Shown in pieces: positions 1-10,173 of a stretch of 64,000 nucleotides of DNA; within the stretch, counting starts at the first letter, position 1; the number at the start of each line of letters is the position of its first letter. Location: positions 36,576-100,575 of the forward strand of contig JAGDVY010000018.1 in NCBI GenBank assembly GCA_023255875.1. The letters run 5' to 3'. The DNA is from Hydrogenobacter sp. (GTDB taxonomy: Bacteria > Aquificota > Aquificia > Aquificales > Aquificaceae). The translations under genes and the position numbers were made by a program. The notes under the pieces were generated by a model. It was not told where the DNA came from and did not search any database. It saw only the letters and a program-made list of their open reading frames with translations.

Positions 1-5
1 AAGAC

Positions 6-1610
6 TTGGGAATAGGCAATTATAGAATGGTGACTCTTGAGGGAGAAGTTTTTGAGAAGAGCGGTGTAATAAGCGGTGGACACACAGAAAGCAGAGGGGA
101 CCTGGGAAGAGAGTTCTACATAGAGCAGTTAGAAATACTCTCCAAAGAGGAAGAAACTCTAAGAGCGGAAGAGGAGCAAACAGAAAGGCAGGTGAAAGCT
201 CTAAGAGATGAGCTGATCCAAAAGGAAGGTGTTTTGAGGATACTTGAGAGGCGCATAAAGGACACAGAAGAATCAGACAAGATGGGCTTTGAAAGACTAA
301 AGGAGATAGAGGAAAAGATCAGGAAAGCAGAAGAGTATCTCATCAGGCTTGCGGAAGAAAAAGAGAACTTGTTAAAGGAAAAGAACAATATAACGCAGGA
401 GCTTTCCTATCTTGAAGAGAAGTTAAACAATCTAATTATAAAAAGGCAGTCCATATTGGAACACTACAAAGAGTCAGGAATAGAGAGCTTAAGGGAGAGC
501 TACGAAAAGAGCAGAAAAGCTCTTGACCAACTCAAGGAAGCTACTTTTTCTCTAAGCATGAAACTAAAAGAACTACAGTCAGATATACAGAACTTGCGTG
601 CAGAGATAAACAGAAACATGGCTTTTTTGGAAAGCTCAGAGAGAACTAAACTGGACATAGAAGATGAAATTGAAAAGTTGAAGGAAGAGAAAAGAAAGTT
701 AGAGGAGAGAATGAAAGAGCTTGAAAGGAGCGCATATGAGCTGTACTCAAAGAAGGACCAATTGGAGGAGGTTTGCGCAGATCTGCAGGCAAAAATAGGC
801 AGGTTGAGATTGCAGGAGGAGGCAAAGAGAGAAGAGCTTACCCGTTTGGAAACCGAGTATGCCAAACTTGAAGAAAAGTACCAAGAGATAAACTTAAGGC
901 TCAGAGAGATAGGATATCAGGGACCCATAGAGGAAGTTAAAGAAAGCTACAGCAAGCTCAAAGAAGCTACAGATGCCGTGCGTAAAGAACTATCTTCTCT
1001 TGGCACTATAAACTTCAAAGCAGAAGATGACTACAGAGAGTATGAGGAAAGACACAGAGATTTCAAGGATAGATACGAAAAACTCTCCCAAGAGAAAAAG
1101 GCTATAAAGGAGATGATTGAAGAGATAGAAACTAAAAAGCTTAACGCTTTTAACACTGCCTTTGAGAGCATAAATGAGGGACTAAAGAGAGTGTTTGCGG
1201 AACTATCCCCAGGTGGTAAGGCTTACATGCAGATAGAAAACCCCCAAGACCCCTTCTCTGGTGGTATAAACCTTGTAGTCAAACCTAAAGGCAAAGAAGT
1301 CCAATATATAGATGCCATATCTGGAGGAGAAAAGACCCTTGTGGCTTTGGCTCTTATATTTGCCATACAGGACTATAAACCATCACCCTTTTACTACTTT
1401 GACGAGGTAGATGCGCACCTTGATGAGGCAAATGCCAGAAGGATAGGAGAGCTCATAAGGAAACGTTCCCAAAAGGCACAGTTCATAGTGGTCACCTTAA
1501 GGGAGGTCTTGGCATCTTATGCAGATAGGCTCATAGGCGTGAGTAGCAGAGGTGGTGTGTCAAGAGTTTTTCCCGTCAAGAACTTCCTTGTAGGGGTTGC
1601 AGATGGCTAA
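6..1610 (+). CDS. smc: Chromosome segregation protein SMC, C-terminal part (5' end truncated by window)
   Basis: Long coiled coil followed by C-terminal ABC ATPase signature (AISGGEKTLVALALIFAIQDYKPSPFYYFDEVDAHLDEAN); ORF open at window start. Confidence 0.95.
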   Translation: MGIGNYRMVTLEGEVFEKSGVISGGHTESRGDLGREFYIEQLEILSKEEETLRAEEEQTERQVKALRDELIQKEGVLRILERRIKDTEESDKMGFERLKEIEEKIRKAEEYLIRLAEEKENLLKEKNNITQELSYLEEKLNNLIIKRQSILEHYKESGIESLRESYEKSRKALDQLKEATFSLSMKLKELQSDIQNLRAEINRNMAFLESSERTKLDIEDEIEKLKEEKRKLEERMKELERSAYELYSKKDQLEEVCADLQAKIGRLRLQEEAKREELTRLETEYAKLEEKYQEINLRLREIGYQGPIEEVKESYSKLKEATDAVRKELSSLGTINFKAEDDYREYEERHRDFKDRYEKLSQEKKAIKEMIEEIETKKLNAFNTAFESINEGLKRVFAELSPGGKAYMQIENPQDPFSGGINLVVKPKGKEVQYIDAISGGEKTLVALALIFAIQDYKPSPFYYFDEVDAHLDEANARRIGELIRKRSQKAQFIVVTLREVLASYADRLIGVSSRGGVSRVFPVKNFLVGVADG

Positions 1611-2544
1611 GATAGGCGTTTTACTTCTCAATATGGGTGGTCCAGACAGTCTTTCTGCGGTAGAGCCCTTCCTTTATAATCTCTTTTCTGATCATGACAT
1701 AATAGAAATCCCCAGACTCATACAAAAACCTGTGGCAAAGATTATATCCAAGATCAGAGCCAAAAAGACAAAGCATTATTACGAAATTATGGGAGGCAAG
1801 TCCCCACAGAGGGAGCAAACAGAAAAGCAGGCACAGGCGCTCCAAAAAGAACTGGGAGAGAACTTTAAAGTGGCTGTCGCTATGAGATACTGGCATCCTT
1901 TTACGGAAGAGGCATTGCAAGAACTTTTCAAAGAAGATTTAAAAGGTATAGTTTTGCTTCCCATGTATCCCCAGTATAGCAAGACCACCACTGGCTCTTC
2001 CTTCAACGAGTTTGACAGAGTTTTTAAAAAGTTCCCACAAGTGCCTGTTGTCAAGGTAAAGTCGTATCACGACCATCCCACCTACATAAGGGCTATGGTG
2101 GAAAACATAAAAGAGCATCTCCCCAATTGGGAAGAGTACTTTTTCATTTTTACCGCTCACAGCCTGCCTGTTAAGGTCATAAAGAGAGGAGACCCATATC
2201 AGAAACAAACGGAAGAAACAGTGAGGCTCATTGTGGAACACTTCCCTAAGGTAAAATACGCTCTTGGCTATCAGAGTAAGATAGGACCCGTCAAATGGCT
2301 TGAACCATCAACTGACAAGCTTATAGAAGAAACTATAAAAGCTGGTTATAAGCACATAGCTATTATACCTGTATCTTTTGTATGTGAGCATTCTGAGACC
2401 CTTTATGAGCTTGATGTATCCTACAGACAGCTTGCAGAAGATTTGGGTGTTGAGTCTTTTGTAAGAATCCCCACTTTGCAGGATCATCCCACTTTCATAT
2501 CTGCGTTAAAGGAAATTACACTGTTTTATGCGAAAAATTTATAA
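1603..2544 (+). CDS. hemH: Ferrochelatase
   Basis: MAKIGVLLLNMGGPDSLSAVEPFLYNLFSD and TAHSLP / PVSFVCEHSETLYELD motifs; start placed at ATG 1603 rather than the TTG at 1597. Confidence 0.95.
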   Translation: MAKIGVLLLNMGGPDSLSAVEPFLYNLFSDHDIIEIPRLIQKPVAKIISKIRAKKTKHYYEIMGGKSPQREQTEKQAQALQKELGENFKVAVAMRYWHPFTEEALQELFKEDLKGIVLLPMYPQYSKTTTGSSFNEFDRVFKKFPQVPVVKVKSYHDHPTYIRAMVENIKEHLPNWEEYFFIFTAHSLPVKVIKRGDPYQKQTEETVRLIVEHFPKVKYALGYQSKIGPVKWLEPSTDKLIEETIKAGYKHIAIIPVSFVCEHSETLYELDVSYRQLAEDLGVESFVRIPTLQDHPTFISALKEITLFYAKNL

Positions 2545-2556
2545 AATATAAAAGCT

Positions 2557-3747
2557 ATGGACTTTCACACAATTTTTCTTCATCTTGCGCTAATTCTATT
2601 TTTAGCCCGTTTGGTAGGAGACACCTTTGCCAAACTTGGTATGCCTTCTGTTATAGGTGAGATACTCGTAGGAATACTCTTAGGCAAAAGTGCGTTGGGT
2701 ATCATAGAGCCTAACCAGATTATAAAACTTCTTGCGGAAATAGGCGTGATACTCCTGCTTTTTCATGTGGGTTTGGAAGCTGACATTCAGAGACTAAAAC
2801 AGGTAGGCATTTTTGCCTTTCTTGTTGCCTTTGTAGGAGCTTCTTTACCTATGGCTCTTGGAACTTTAGTTTCTTACTACCTTTTGAATCTGCCTCTACT
2901 GACAAGCCTTTTTATAGGAGGAACACTGAGCGCAACGAGCATAGGTATAACGGTTAAGGTGCTTGAGGACCTTGGTAAAATGAAAGAAAGGTTTGCTCAA
3001 ATAGTGCTCGGTGCTGCGGTACTTGATGATATATTGGGAGTGGTTCTCCTTGCAGGACTTTATGAGTTCTCAAAGGAAGGTGTGGTAAAGCTTGATGCTA
3101 CAATCACACTGATGCTTTATATAGCCACATTTTTTATACTTTCTCCCATACTTGCGCGGATATTTGCAAGGCTCATACAGGTCTTGTCATCAGCTCTTGG
3201 CACAGAGGACTTTATACCACCTGCAGTATTATCCGTTGTTTTCTTTTTTGCTTTTTTGGCACACACAGTAGGCTCTCCAGAGATACTGGGAGCTTTTACT
3301 GCAGGCCTTGCTCTTTCAAGAAGGTTCTCTTTACCCTTTGCAGTTTTTTTGAAAACGGACGAAAAAATGGCTCACAAAATAGAACACGCCATCACACCCT
3401 TGGTTTGGGTACTAACACCCATATTTTTCGTTTATGTGGGGCTTGAGATTAACTTGAGAGTTATAGACCTAAGTTCTGGCACCCTTTGGTTTATGTCCTT
3501 GATTATCCTGATAGTAGCCATCTTAGGTAAAGTTTTGAGCGGTTTTGTGATCAGGGTAAGTTTAAAAGAAAAACTCCTTGTAGGATTTTCCATGCTACCA
3601 AGAGGTGAGGTGGGCCTTATATTCGCAGAGCTGGGAAAACAATCGGGAATTTTTAACCCTACTGTTTATGCGATGATGGTGTTCGTGATAGCAATAACTA
3701 CCTTTCTTTCCCCTATTGCTCTAAAGGTTTTACTAAGAGCTTCTTAA
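2557..3747 (+). CDS. Cation:proton antiporter (CPA2 / Kef-type)
   Basis: 12-TM-like hydrophobic profile, GMPSVIGEILVGILLGKSALG and PRGEVGLIFAELG motifs. Confidence 0.9.
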   Translation: MDFHTIFLHLALILFLARLVGDTFAKLGMPSVIGEILVGILLGKSALGIIEPNQIIKLLAEIGVILLLFHVGLEADIQRLKQVGIFAFLVAFVGASLPMALGTLVSYYLLNLPLLTSLFIGGTLSATSIGITVKVLEDLGKMKERFAQIVLGAAVLDDILGVVLLAGLYEFSKEGVVKLDATITLMLYIATFFILSPILARIFARLIQVLSSALGTEDFIPPAVLSVVFFFAFLAHTVGSPEILGAFTAGLALSRRFSLPFAVFLKTDEKMAHKIEHAITPLVWVLTPIFFVYVGLEINLRVIDLSSGTLWFMSLIILIVAILGKVLSGFVIRVSLKEKLLVGFSMLPRGEVGLIFAELGKQSGIFNPTVYAMMVFVIAITTFLSPIALKVLLRAS

Positions 3748-3810
3748 ACCAAATTTCACAAAAAGTTTATATTTTATACTTTTATATTTCTAAAAAGTGG
3801 AGGTTTTGTT

Positions 3811-5565
3811 ATGACAAGGAAAGGAGCGGACATAGTTATAGAAGTCCTGAAAGAGGAAGGTGTGGAGTACATATTTGGACACCCCGGTGGTGCCATAATG
3901 GAGGTCTACGATGCTCTCTATAGAGACGGAGGCATAAAGCACATACTCACAAGGCATGAACAGGGTGCAGGACACATGGCAGAAGGTTATGCGAAAGCTA
4001 CAGGAAAGGTAGGTGTTGCCATGTCCACATCAGGTCCGGGTGCTACCAATTTGGTGACCGCAATAGCGGACGCATACATGGACTCTGTGCCAGTAGTTTT
4101 TATCACAGGACAGGTGCCTACTCATCTTATAGGAAATGATGCCTTTCAGGAGGTGGATATAGTAGGTATCACAAGACCCATAACCAAGCATAACTTTTTA
4201 GTAAAGAGGATAGAGGACCTTCCTTTGATACTGCGCCAAGCCTTTTACATAGCAAGGACAGGAAGACCAGGACCAGTGCTTGTAGATATACCCAAAGACA
4301 TCACCCAAAAGCTCTCTGATGTAAAAATTCCTTCCTTAGATGAAGTGAAGAACTCTCTGCCAGGCTACAAACCCCACACAGAAGGTAATCCCCAACAGAT
4401 AAAGAAGGCAGCAAAGCTCATCATGTCCGCAAAAAGACCCGTTCTATATGTGGGAGGTGGTGCGGTTCATTCAGAGGCTCAAAAAGAGCTCGTAGAGCTT
4501 GCAGAGCTCATGAAGATACCCGTTACTACCACCAACATGGGCAAAGGTGCTTTCCCAGAACTACATCCTTTGGCACTTCACATGCTTGGTATGCACGGCA
4601 CATACTACGCTAACATGGCAGTTTATAACTGTGATCTTCTCATTGCAGTGGGTGCAAGGTTTGATGACAGAGTCACAGGAAAGATAGAGGAGTTTGCTCC
4701 TCAGGCAAGTATCATACACATAGACATAGACCCCGCATCCATATCCAAAAACATAGTGGTGGATGTTCCCATAGTGGGTGATGTGAAGGTAGTTCTGAGA
4801 AAGCTCATTGAAGAGATAAAAAAAGAAGGTGCCAAGATCCTATTCCCAGAAGAGAGGCAAAAGTGGATAGAGCAAATAGAAAAGTGGAAAAAACTACACC
4901 CTCTAACTTACAGAAAATCTGACAAAGTCATAAAACCCCAGTATGTCATAGAAGAGATATGGAAAGCCACCAAAGGAGATGCCATTATAGCCACAGGTGT
5001 GGGACAGCACCAAATGTGGGCTGCCATGTTTTACAAGTATTCATTCCCAAGGCAGTTCATAAACTCGGGTGGTTTGGGAACTATGGGTTTTGGTCTTCCC
5101 GCAGGTATAGGTGCTAAGTTAGGAAGACCAGAAAAAGAGGTGTTTGTAATAGACGGCGATGGTTCTTTCATGATGACCATGCAGGAGCTCATAACTGCGG
5201 TGCAGTACAAAGTGCCTGTAAAGATAGCTATAATAAATAACGGATACTTGGGCATGGTGCGTCAGTGGCAGGAGCTTTTCTACGAAAAGCGCTACTCAGA
5301 AGTGGACCTTAGCGTGCAACCTGATTTTGTAAAGCTTGCAGAAGCGTGTGGTGCGGTAGGCTTTAGAGCAGAAAAACCAAAAGAAGTGAGAGAGATCATT
5401 GAGGAAGCTCTGAAAATCCAAGACAAACCTGTCCTTCTTGATTTCCATGTGGATAGAGAGGAAAATGTCCTTCCTATGGTGCCAGCAGGCAAGTCTTACA
5501 GGGATATGATCCTTGAAGATGGAAAGAAGGGCGTTGATGCGGACACCATGTACCTTGTAGGGTAA
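3811..5565 (+). CDS. ilvB: Acetolactate synthase large subunit
   Basis: TPP-enzyme sequence ([57 protein letters not shown]); SD GGAGG upstream. Confidence 0.97.
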   Translation: MTRKGADIVIEVLKEEGVEYIFGHPGGAIMEVYDALYRDGGIKHILTRHEQGAGHMAEGYAKATGKVGVAMSTSGPGATNLVTAIADAYMDSVPVVFITGQVPTHLIGNDAFQEVDIVGITRPITKHNFLVKRIEDLPLILRQAFYIARTGRPGPVLVDIPKDITQKLSDVKIPSLDEVKNSLPGYKPHTEGNPQQIKKAAKLIMSAKRPVLYVGGGAVHSEAQKELVELAELMKIPVTTTNMGKGAFPELHPLALHMLGMHGTYYANMAVYNCDLLIAVGARFDDRVTGKIEEFAPQASIIHIDIDPASISKNIVVDVPIVGDVKVVLRKLIEEIKKEGAKILFPEERQKWIEQIEKWKKLHPLTYRKSDKVIKPQYVIEEIWKATKGDAIIATGVGQHQMWAAMFYKYSFPRQFINSGGLGTMGFGLPAGIGAKLGRPEKEVFVIDGDGSFMMTMQELITAVQYKVPVKIAIINNGYLGMVRQWQELFYEKRYSEVDLSVQPDFVKLAEACGAVGFRAEKPKEVREIIEEALKIQDKPVLLDFHVDREENVLPMVPAGKSYRDMILEDGKKGVDADTMYLVG

Positions 5566-5575
5566 GGAGGTAGGT

Positions 5576-6151
5576 ATGAGCGAGCTAAACTCAATTGAAG
5601 CTCCCACACCTATGATCAGAGAGACAAAAAAAGGTAGTGTTAGAAAACACATAATAACGGTGCTTGTAAGAAACGAACTTGGTGTTTTGGCAAGGATAGC
5701 CACTCTGATAGCAGGTAAGGGTTATAACATAGAAGGTCTATCCGTTGGTGAAACGCACGAAAAGGGCATCTCCCGAATGACCATAGAGGTTATAGGGGAC
5801 GACGTAGTGATAGATCAAGTAGTAAAACAACTTAGAAAGCTCATAGATACCCTAAAGGTAAGGGATCTAACAGACACACCTCACGTAGAGAGGGAACTTG
5901 CTCTTATCAAGATACACACTTCCACACCCAGAGCCAGGGATGAGGTGCTTAGGATCACTGAGATATTCAGAGGTAGGATAGTGGATGTGTCCCAAAGCAC
6001 CTACACTGTTGAAATAACAGGCACAGAGGACAAGATAAACGCTTTTGTGGAACTTGTAAAACCCTTTGGTATAATGGAAATGGCAAGAACTGGTAAAGTA
6101 GCACTAAAGAGAGAGATGGCAAACACTGAGGAGGATACATCATGGAAGTGA
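5576..6151 (+). CDS. ilvN: Acetolactate synthase small subunit
   Basis: ACT domain HIITVLVRNELGVLARIATLIAGKGYNIEGLSVGETHEKGISRMTI; directly follows ilvB. Confidence 0.96.
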   Translation: MSELNSIEAPTPMIRETKKGSVRKHIITVLVRNELGVLARIATLIAGKGYNIEGLSVGETHEKGISRMTIEVIGDDVVIDQVVKQLRKLIDTLKVRDLTDTPHVERELALIKIHTSTPRARDEVLRITEIFRGRIVDVSQSTYTVEITGTEDKINAFVELVKPFGIMEMARTGKVALKREMANTEEDTSWK

Positions 6152-7605
6152 TTTCTTACAGAGAACCTTATGAGTCTATAAAAGACCTTCCTGTTGGGAT
6201 CTTTGTTTTTGAAGAGGACTTTGGGCATCTTGAGTATGTGGGAGAGTTGGCAAAGGCTATAGAAAAGCTCCTCTCGGTAGAAAACTTCAAGGGCAAGGAA
6301 GACACCATAGTGAAACTACCTGTGTTAGATGGAGATAAGGTAAGGACTTTCTATTTAATAGGGCTAGGCAAGAAGGACAAAGTTAGCTTTGACCATTATA
6401 GAAGGGCATCCGCCATCTTTGTCAAAAGGCTCAGAAAGGACAAAGTGCCTACCGCACACCTTTACGCAGGGGAAAACTTGGACTACAAGAGAAGCAAAGC
6501 TATAACCGAAGGGCTCTTGCTGGGAAACTACAGCTTTGACAAGTATAAAACCAACAAAGAGAACTCCTTTCGTGTAGATAAAGTGATGATCTACAGCGCG
6601 GATCAAGAAGGTATAAGGATAGGTAAAATCTTCGCAGATGCGCAGATCTTTGCAAGGGACCTGACGAACGAACCGGGAAATGTGATAAATCCCATAACAC
6701 TTGCGGAGATAGCACAAAAGCTCGCTCAGGATTATGGGCTTGAATGCAAAATTTACGATGAAAAGCAAATTCAAGAGATGGGTATGTACGCCCTTTGGAG
6801 TGTAGGCAAAGGTTCTTCCACACCTCCGAGGTTCATACACCTGACATACAAACCTCAGGGAGAGCCAAAAGACAGGATAGCTCTTGTGGGTAAGGGACTT
6901 ACCTTTGACAGTGGTGGGCTCAACATAAAGACGGGTGATTATATGAGGACCATGAAGATGGATAAGTCTGGTGCCTGTGCTGTATTGGGTATAATGAAGG
7001 CTCTTGCTCAGCTAAAGCCTCAGATAGAGGTGCACGGTATAATTGGTGCTGCGGAAAACATGCCAAGCGGTAGCGCATACAGACCCGATGATATCATAAA
7101 AACCATGAGTGGAAAGACCATTGAGGTGGATAACACAGACGCAGAGGGAAGGATCACCCTTGCAGATGCCCTTCACTACGCATCCAACCTTAAACCCTCT
7201 TACATCATAGACATGGCAACTCTCACGGGAGCTTGTATAGTGGCTTTAGGAGAATACACCGCAGGACTATTCACCAACGACGATGAGTTTGGAGATAAGC
7301 TTCTTGAAATATCCAAAGAAACAGGAGAGAGACTTTGGAAGCTACCCATGGATGACAAGAAATTGAGAGAGAAGATAAAAAAGTCTGATGCGGACATAGT
7401 AAATACGGGTGGCAGGTATGGAGGTGCTATAACCGCAGCCATGTTCCTTGAGGAGTTTGTAGGTGAAGGTATAAAGTGGATACACCTTGATATCGCAGGT
7501 CCTGCATACTTTAAGGAAGAGTTTGGATACTACTCAAAGGGTGCTACTGGTTTTGGTGTTAGGACTTGTCTTGAGTATATTCTTAGTTTAGATAAGGGGA
7601 CGTAG
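6142..7605 (+). CDS. pepA: Leucyl aminopeptidase (M17)
   Basis: GKGLTFDSGGLNIK and NTDAEGRITLADALHYA M17 motifs. Confidence 0.96.
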   Translation: MEVISYREPYESIKDLPVGIFVFEEDFGHLEYVGELAKAIEKLLSVENFKGKEDTIVKLPVLDGDKVRTFYLIGLGKKDKVSFDHYRRASAIFVKRLRKDKVPTAHLYAGENLDYKRSKAITEGLLLGNYSFDKYKTNKENSFRVDKVMIYSADQEGIRIGKIFADAQIFARDLTNEPGNVINPITLAEIAQKLAQDYGLECKIYDEKQIQEMGMYALWSVGKGSSTPPRFIHLTYKPQGEPKDRIALVGKGLTFDSGGLNIKTGDYMRTMKMDKSGACAVLGIMKALAQLKPQIEVHGIIGAAENMPSGSAYRPDDIIKTMSGKTIEVDNTDAEGRITLADALHYASNLKPSYIIDMATLTGACIVALGEYTAGLFTNDDEFGDKLLEISKETGERLWKLPMDDKKLREKIKKSDADIVNTGGRYGGAITAAMFLEEFVGEGIKWIHLDIAGPAYFKEEFGYYSKGATGFGVRTCLEYILSLDKGT

Positions 7606-7667
7606 CTCAGCGGGAGAGCGCCTGCATCGCAAGCAGGAGGTCGGGGGTTCAAATCCCCTCGTCTCCA
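7596..7667 (+). tRNA. tRNA-Ala (anticodon CGC)
   Basis: Cloverleaf: ggggacg TA gctcagcgggagagc G cctgc-atCGCaa-gcagg aggtc ggggg-ttcaaat-cccct cgtctcc A; G3.U70 pair typical of tRNA-Ala. Confidence 0.93.
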
Positions 7668-7671
7668 CTTT

Positions 7672-8193
7672 CTAAAGGGTTCTTAAGAAAAGCTCGTATG
7701 AACCCACTCTCACATACAGAATCTCAGGAATACCCTGAAAACTATCCATAAAGCTCCCTCCCACATATGCCCTTACAGAGAAATTTTCAAACCTTCCGAG
7801 TTTTACGAGCTTGTCCTCCTCGTAGAACCTTATATCTCCGTAAGGGTATGGAAACTCGTAGTAGTAGAGAGTTTTATCTTTGTAGATATATGCGCACTTG
7901 ACTACTCCTTCGTAGTAATCACCTGCGGATGTAATCATAAACAGTTTGTCCTTTTCTATGTGAAGGGTCTTTGCTGACAAAACCTTGCGCTGTATATTTA
8001 GTAGCAAACTTGCCTCTTGCTTTAGCCTCTCACTATCCGCCAAAAGGTTTGTGGAGTTTGTCAAGAAAGAGTAAAGGCTGTAAGAGAGAACACTAAAAAG
8101 TACGCCAACGATCATAAGAACCACTAATACTTCCAAAAGGGTAAAGCCCTTTTTATCTTTTAGGTGTGTAGATGTAGATCTGCGCTTTTCCAT
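7672..8193 (-). CDS. Type II secretion/type IV pilus pseudopilin-like protein (prepilin N-terminal domain)
   Basis: KKGFTLLEVLVVLMIVGVLFSVLSYSLYSF prepilin signal. Confidence 0.85.
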   Translation of the reverse strand: MEKRRSTSTHLKDKKGFTLLEVLVVLMIVGVLFSVLSYSLYSFLTNSTNLLADSERLKQEASLLLNIQRKVLSAKTLHIEKDKLFMITSAGDYYEGVVKCAYIYKDKTLYYYEFPYPYGDIRFYEEDKLVKLGRFENFSVRAYVGGSFMDSFQGIPEILYVRVGSYELFLRTL

Positions 8194-8440
8194 AAGAGTA
8201 TGTAGTCTCCTCTATTTGTGGATAATCTTTAAGAGATTCTTTCTTGACATCAAGGTTTTCCTTTTGATTTAGCACGAGCTTGTTGTTCAAAATAAGCATG
8301 TCTGTAAATAACAGTTGTGATTCATAGTAATCCCTTCTTGCATTGGAAAGTAGATCAAAGAGCACACCAAAAAATATGGCTAAAAGAGTTGTAGCAATGA
8401 GAACTTCAATAAGGGTAAAACCTTTAAAGTTTCCATACAT
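8153..8440 (-). CDS. Pseudopilin-like protein (prepilin N-terminal domain)
   Basis: FKGFTLIEVLIATTLLAIFFGVLFDLL prepilin signal; overlaps both neighbours. Confidence 0.8.
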   Translation of the reverse strand: MYGNFKGFTLIEVLIATTLLAIFFGVLFDLLSNARRDYYESQLLFTDMLILNNKLVLNQKENLDVKKESLKDYPQIEETTYSYGKAQIYIYTPKR

Positions 8441-8825
8441 CTATATCATCATCTGTGCCATCTTTACCATCTGGACCCACGGATTTTAGCTCGTATGGAT
8501 GCCCTACACCCGGTGCGAGGTATATAAAGTCCCTGTCCCAAGCGTCCTTTGGCACTTTATCCAAGTACTGTCTCCACCTTGTTGGTATGGGTGGTGTTGT
8601 AGGTTTTTCTACCAAAGCCTTTAGTCCCTGCTCGGTAGTAGGGTAAAAGCCGTTATCTATCTTGTACTGTTCAAGAGCATCCTTTATAGCCTTCATCTGG
8701 ATCTTTGTGGTTTCTATCTTGGCTTCTTCTACCCTGCCTGTGATTCTGGGTACCACTATAGCAGCAAGAAGACCAAGTATAAGAATAACTACCAAAAGCT
8801 CTATGAGCGTAAAACCCTTTCTCAT
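8424..8825 (-). CDS. gspG: Type II secretion system major pseudopilin GspG
   Basis: MRKGFTLIELLVVILILGLLAAIVVPRI...YPTTEQGLKALVEKP...DAWDRDFIYLAPG. Confidence 0.95.
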   Translation of the reverse strand: MRKGFTLIELLVVILILGLLAAIVVPRITGRVEEAKIETTKIQMKAIKDALEQYKIDNGFYPTTEQGLKALVEKPTTPPIPTRWRQYLDKVPKDAWDRDFIYLAPGVGHPYELKSVGPDGKDGTDDDIDVWKL

Positions 8826-8839
8826 AAAAAACTATTTTA

Positions 8840-9319
8840 TCAGTTGAGCATGGCGAGAATCTGGTGTCTTAGGATGTGTGCGGGTTTGTAGTCTGGTGCT
8901 ATTCTTATGGCGTTTTCAAGCTCATCTAAGGCGTCTTTAAACTTACCCAAGGCAAGATAAGCGCGCGCCAAGTTCATGTGAGGATAGTGTCTTGGCTCGT
9001 AATTCTTTGCGGTGATGGCTCTTTTGAGCCACGGTATAGCCTCTTCGTACCTACCAAGAGCTATAAGATAAGACCCTATGTCGTTGTAAGGGTTTCCCAA
9101 GTCAGGGTCTAATTCTATAGCTTGTTTGCAAAGTTCTATTGCCTTTTCGTAATCTCCCAACATACTGTAAGCCCATCCAAGGAAAGTGTAAGCTAAGGCG
9201 GTAGGATATATCTCTATGGACTGCTCGTATAACTCTATTGCCTTTTTGATATCACCCATCATGTGGTAAGCATACGCTTTGTTAAAAAGTTCTTGCGCAT
9301 CCTTCCTGAGGTCTTCCAT
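8840..9319 (-). CDS. Tetratricopeptide repeat protein
   Basis: Several TPR motifs (DIKKAIELYEQSIEIYPTALAYTFLGWAYSMLGDYEKAIELCKQAIELDPD). Confidence 0.9.
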   Translation of the reverse strand: MEDLRKDAQELFNKAYAYHMMGDIKKAIELYEQSIEIYPTALAYTFLGWAYSMLGDYEKAIELCKQAIELDPDLGNPYNDIGSYLIALGRYEEAIPWLKRAITAKNYEPRHYPHMNLARAYLALGKFKDALDELENAIRIAPDYKPAHILRHQILAMLN

Positions 9320-9381
9320 AGGAGCTCACCTCCTTCTACTTAATATAATCCTTTTAGAAATATTGACAATACATCACTAAA

Positions 9382-10173
9382 CTATTCCCACTCCCTCTCT
9401 CTGTAAAAGTCCTCCATCTTTTTAGGAATGGACACCTGCAATCCAAAGAGCATCTTCATCTGCAGTGCATTATAAACGGCCTGCCCCCTAACGGTATTGT
9501 TAAAAAATATGTAAGTAAGCTTGTCCCCCAACTTCTTTATCTTAGTTTTAAGCTTTTTTAGCTCCTCCAGAGAGTAAAGGTAGTCATAAGGCTTTAGTGG
9601 ATCTCTTCCGTGAAGTCTTACATAATTTATATCGCCTGCGGACACCCACGGTCCTATCAAAAACTTACTGCCTTTGGGTGCGTCCGTATTAACAAGCGAA
9701 AAACCCTGCTCTTCAAGAAAGCTGTAAAAGTCTGCGCTTCTAAAGCTTTTACTTCTTACCTCAACGACCTTTTGTATGCCTCTAAAATCCTTAGAGAGTT
9801 TTATGAGATACTCCAAACTCTCTTCACTTCTGTGAAAACTTTCGGGAAACTGGAAAAGTATAGCTATAAACCTGTCCTCTTCAAGCAATGGCTCTATACT
9901 ATAGAGAAACTTCTTAACATCTTGGCTTGTGTAGTTCCTTGTGTGGGTAAAGGTCCTGTGGGCTTTCACAGAAAAATTGAGGTCTTTGGTTCTTGATAGG
10001 AAACTTTTTATGGTCCCTCTGCTGGGAAAAGAGTAAAAGGAAAAGTTTAGCTCCACTACATGAAAGAATTTGGAATAGTAAACTATAAACTCCTCTTTTT
10101 CTATGTTAGGGGGATAGAACACCCCCCTCCACTCTTCGTAAGAAAAACCACTACATCCTACATAAACCTTCAA
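9382..10173 (-). CDS. DUF72 family protein
   Basis: [49 protein letters not shown] motifs of DUF72. Confidence 0.88.
   Translation of the reverse strand: MKVYVGCSGFSYEEWRGVFYPPNIEKEEFIVYYSKFFHVVELNFSFYSFPSRGTIKSFLSRTKDLNFSVKAHRTFTHTRNYTSQDVKKFLYSIEPLLEEDRFIAILFQFPESFHRSEESLEYLIKLSKDFRGIQKVVEVRSKSFRSADFYSFLEEQGFSLVNTDAPKGSKFLIGPWVSAGDINYVRLHGRDPLKPYDYLYSLEELKKLKTKIKKLGDKLTYIFFNNTVRGQAVYNALQMKMLFGLQVSIPKKMEDFYREREWE

Noticed and set aside
116-865. Antisense ORFs opposite smc (116-388, 500-865) and many similar antisense ORFs in the track
   Set aside because: Ser/Phe/Leu-rich translations are mirror images of Lys/Glu-rich coding sequence on the other strand; no independent motifs or start context.
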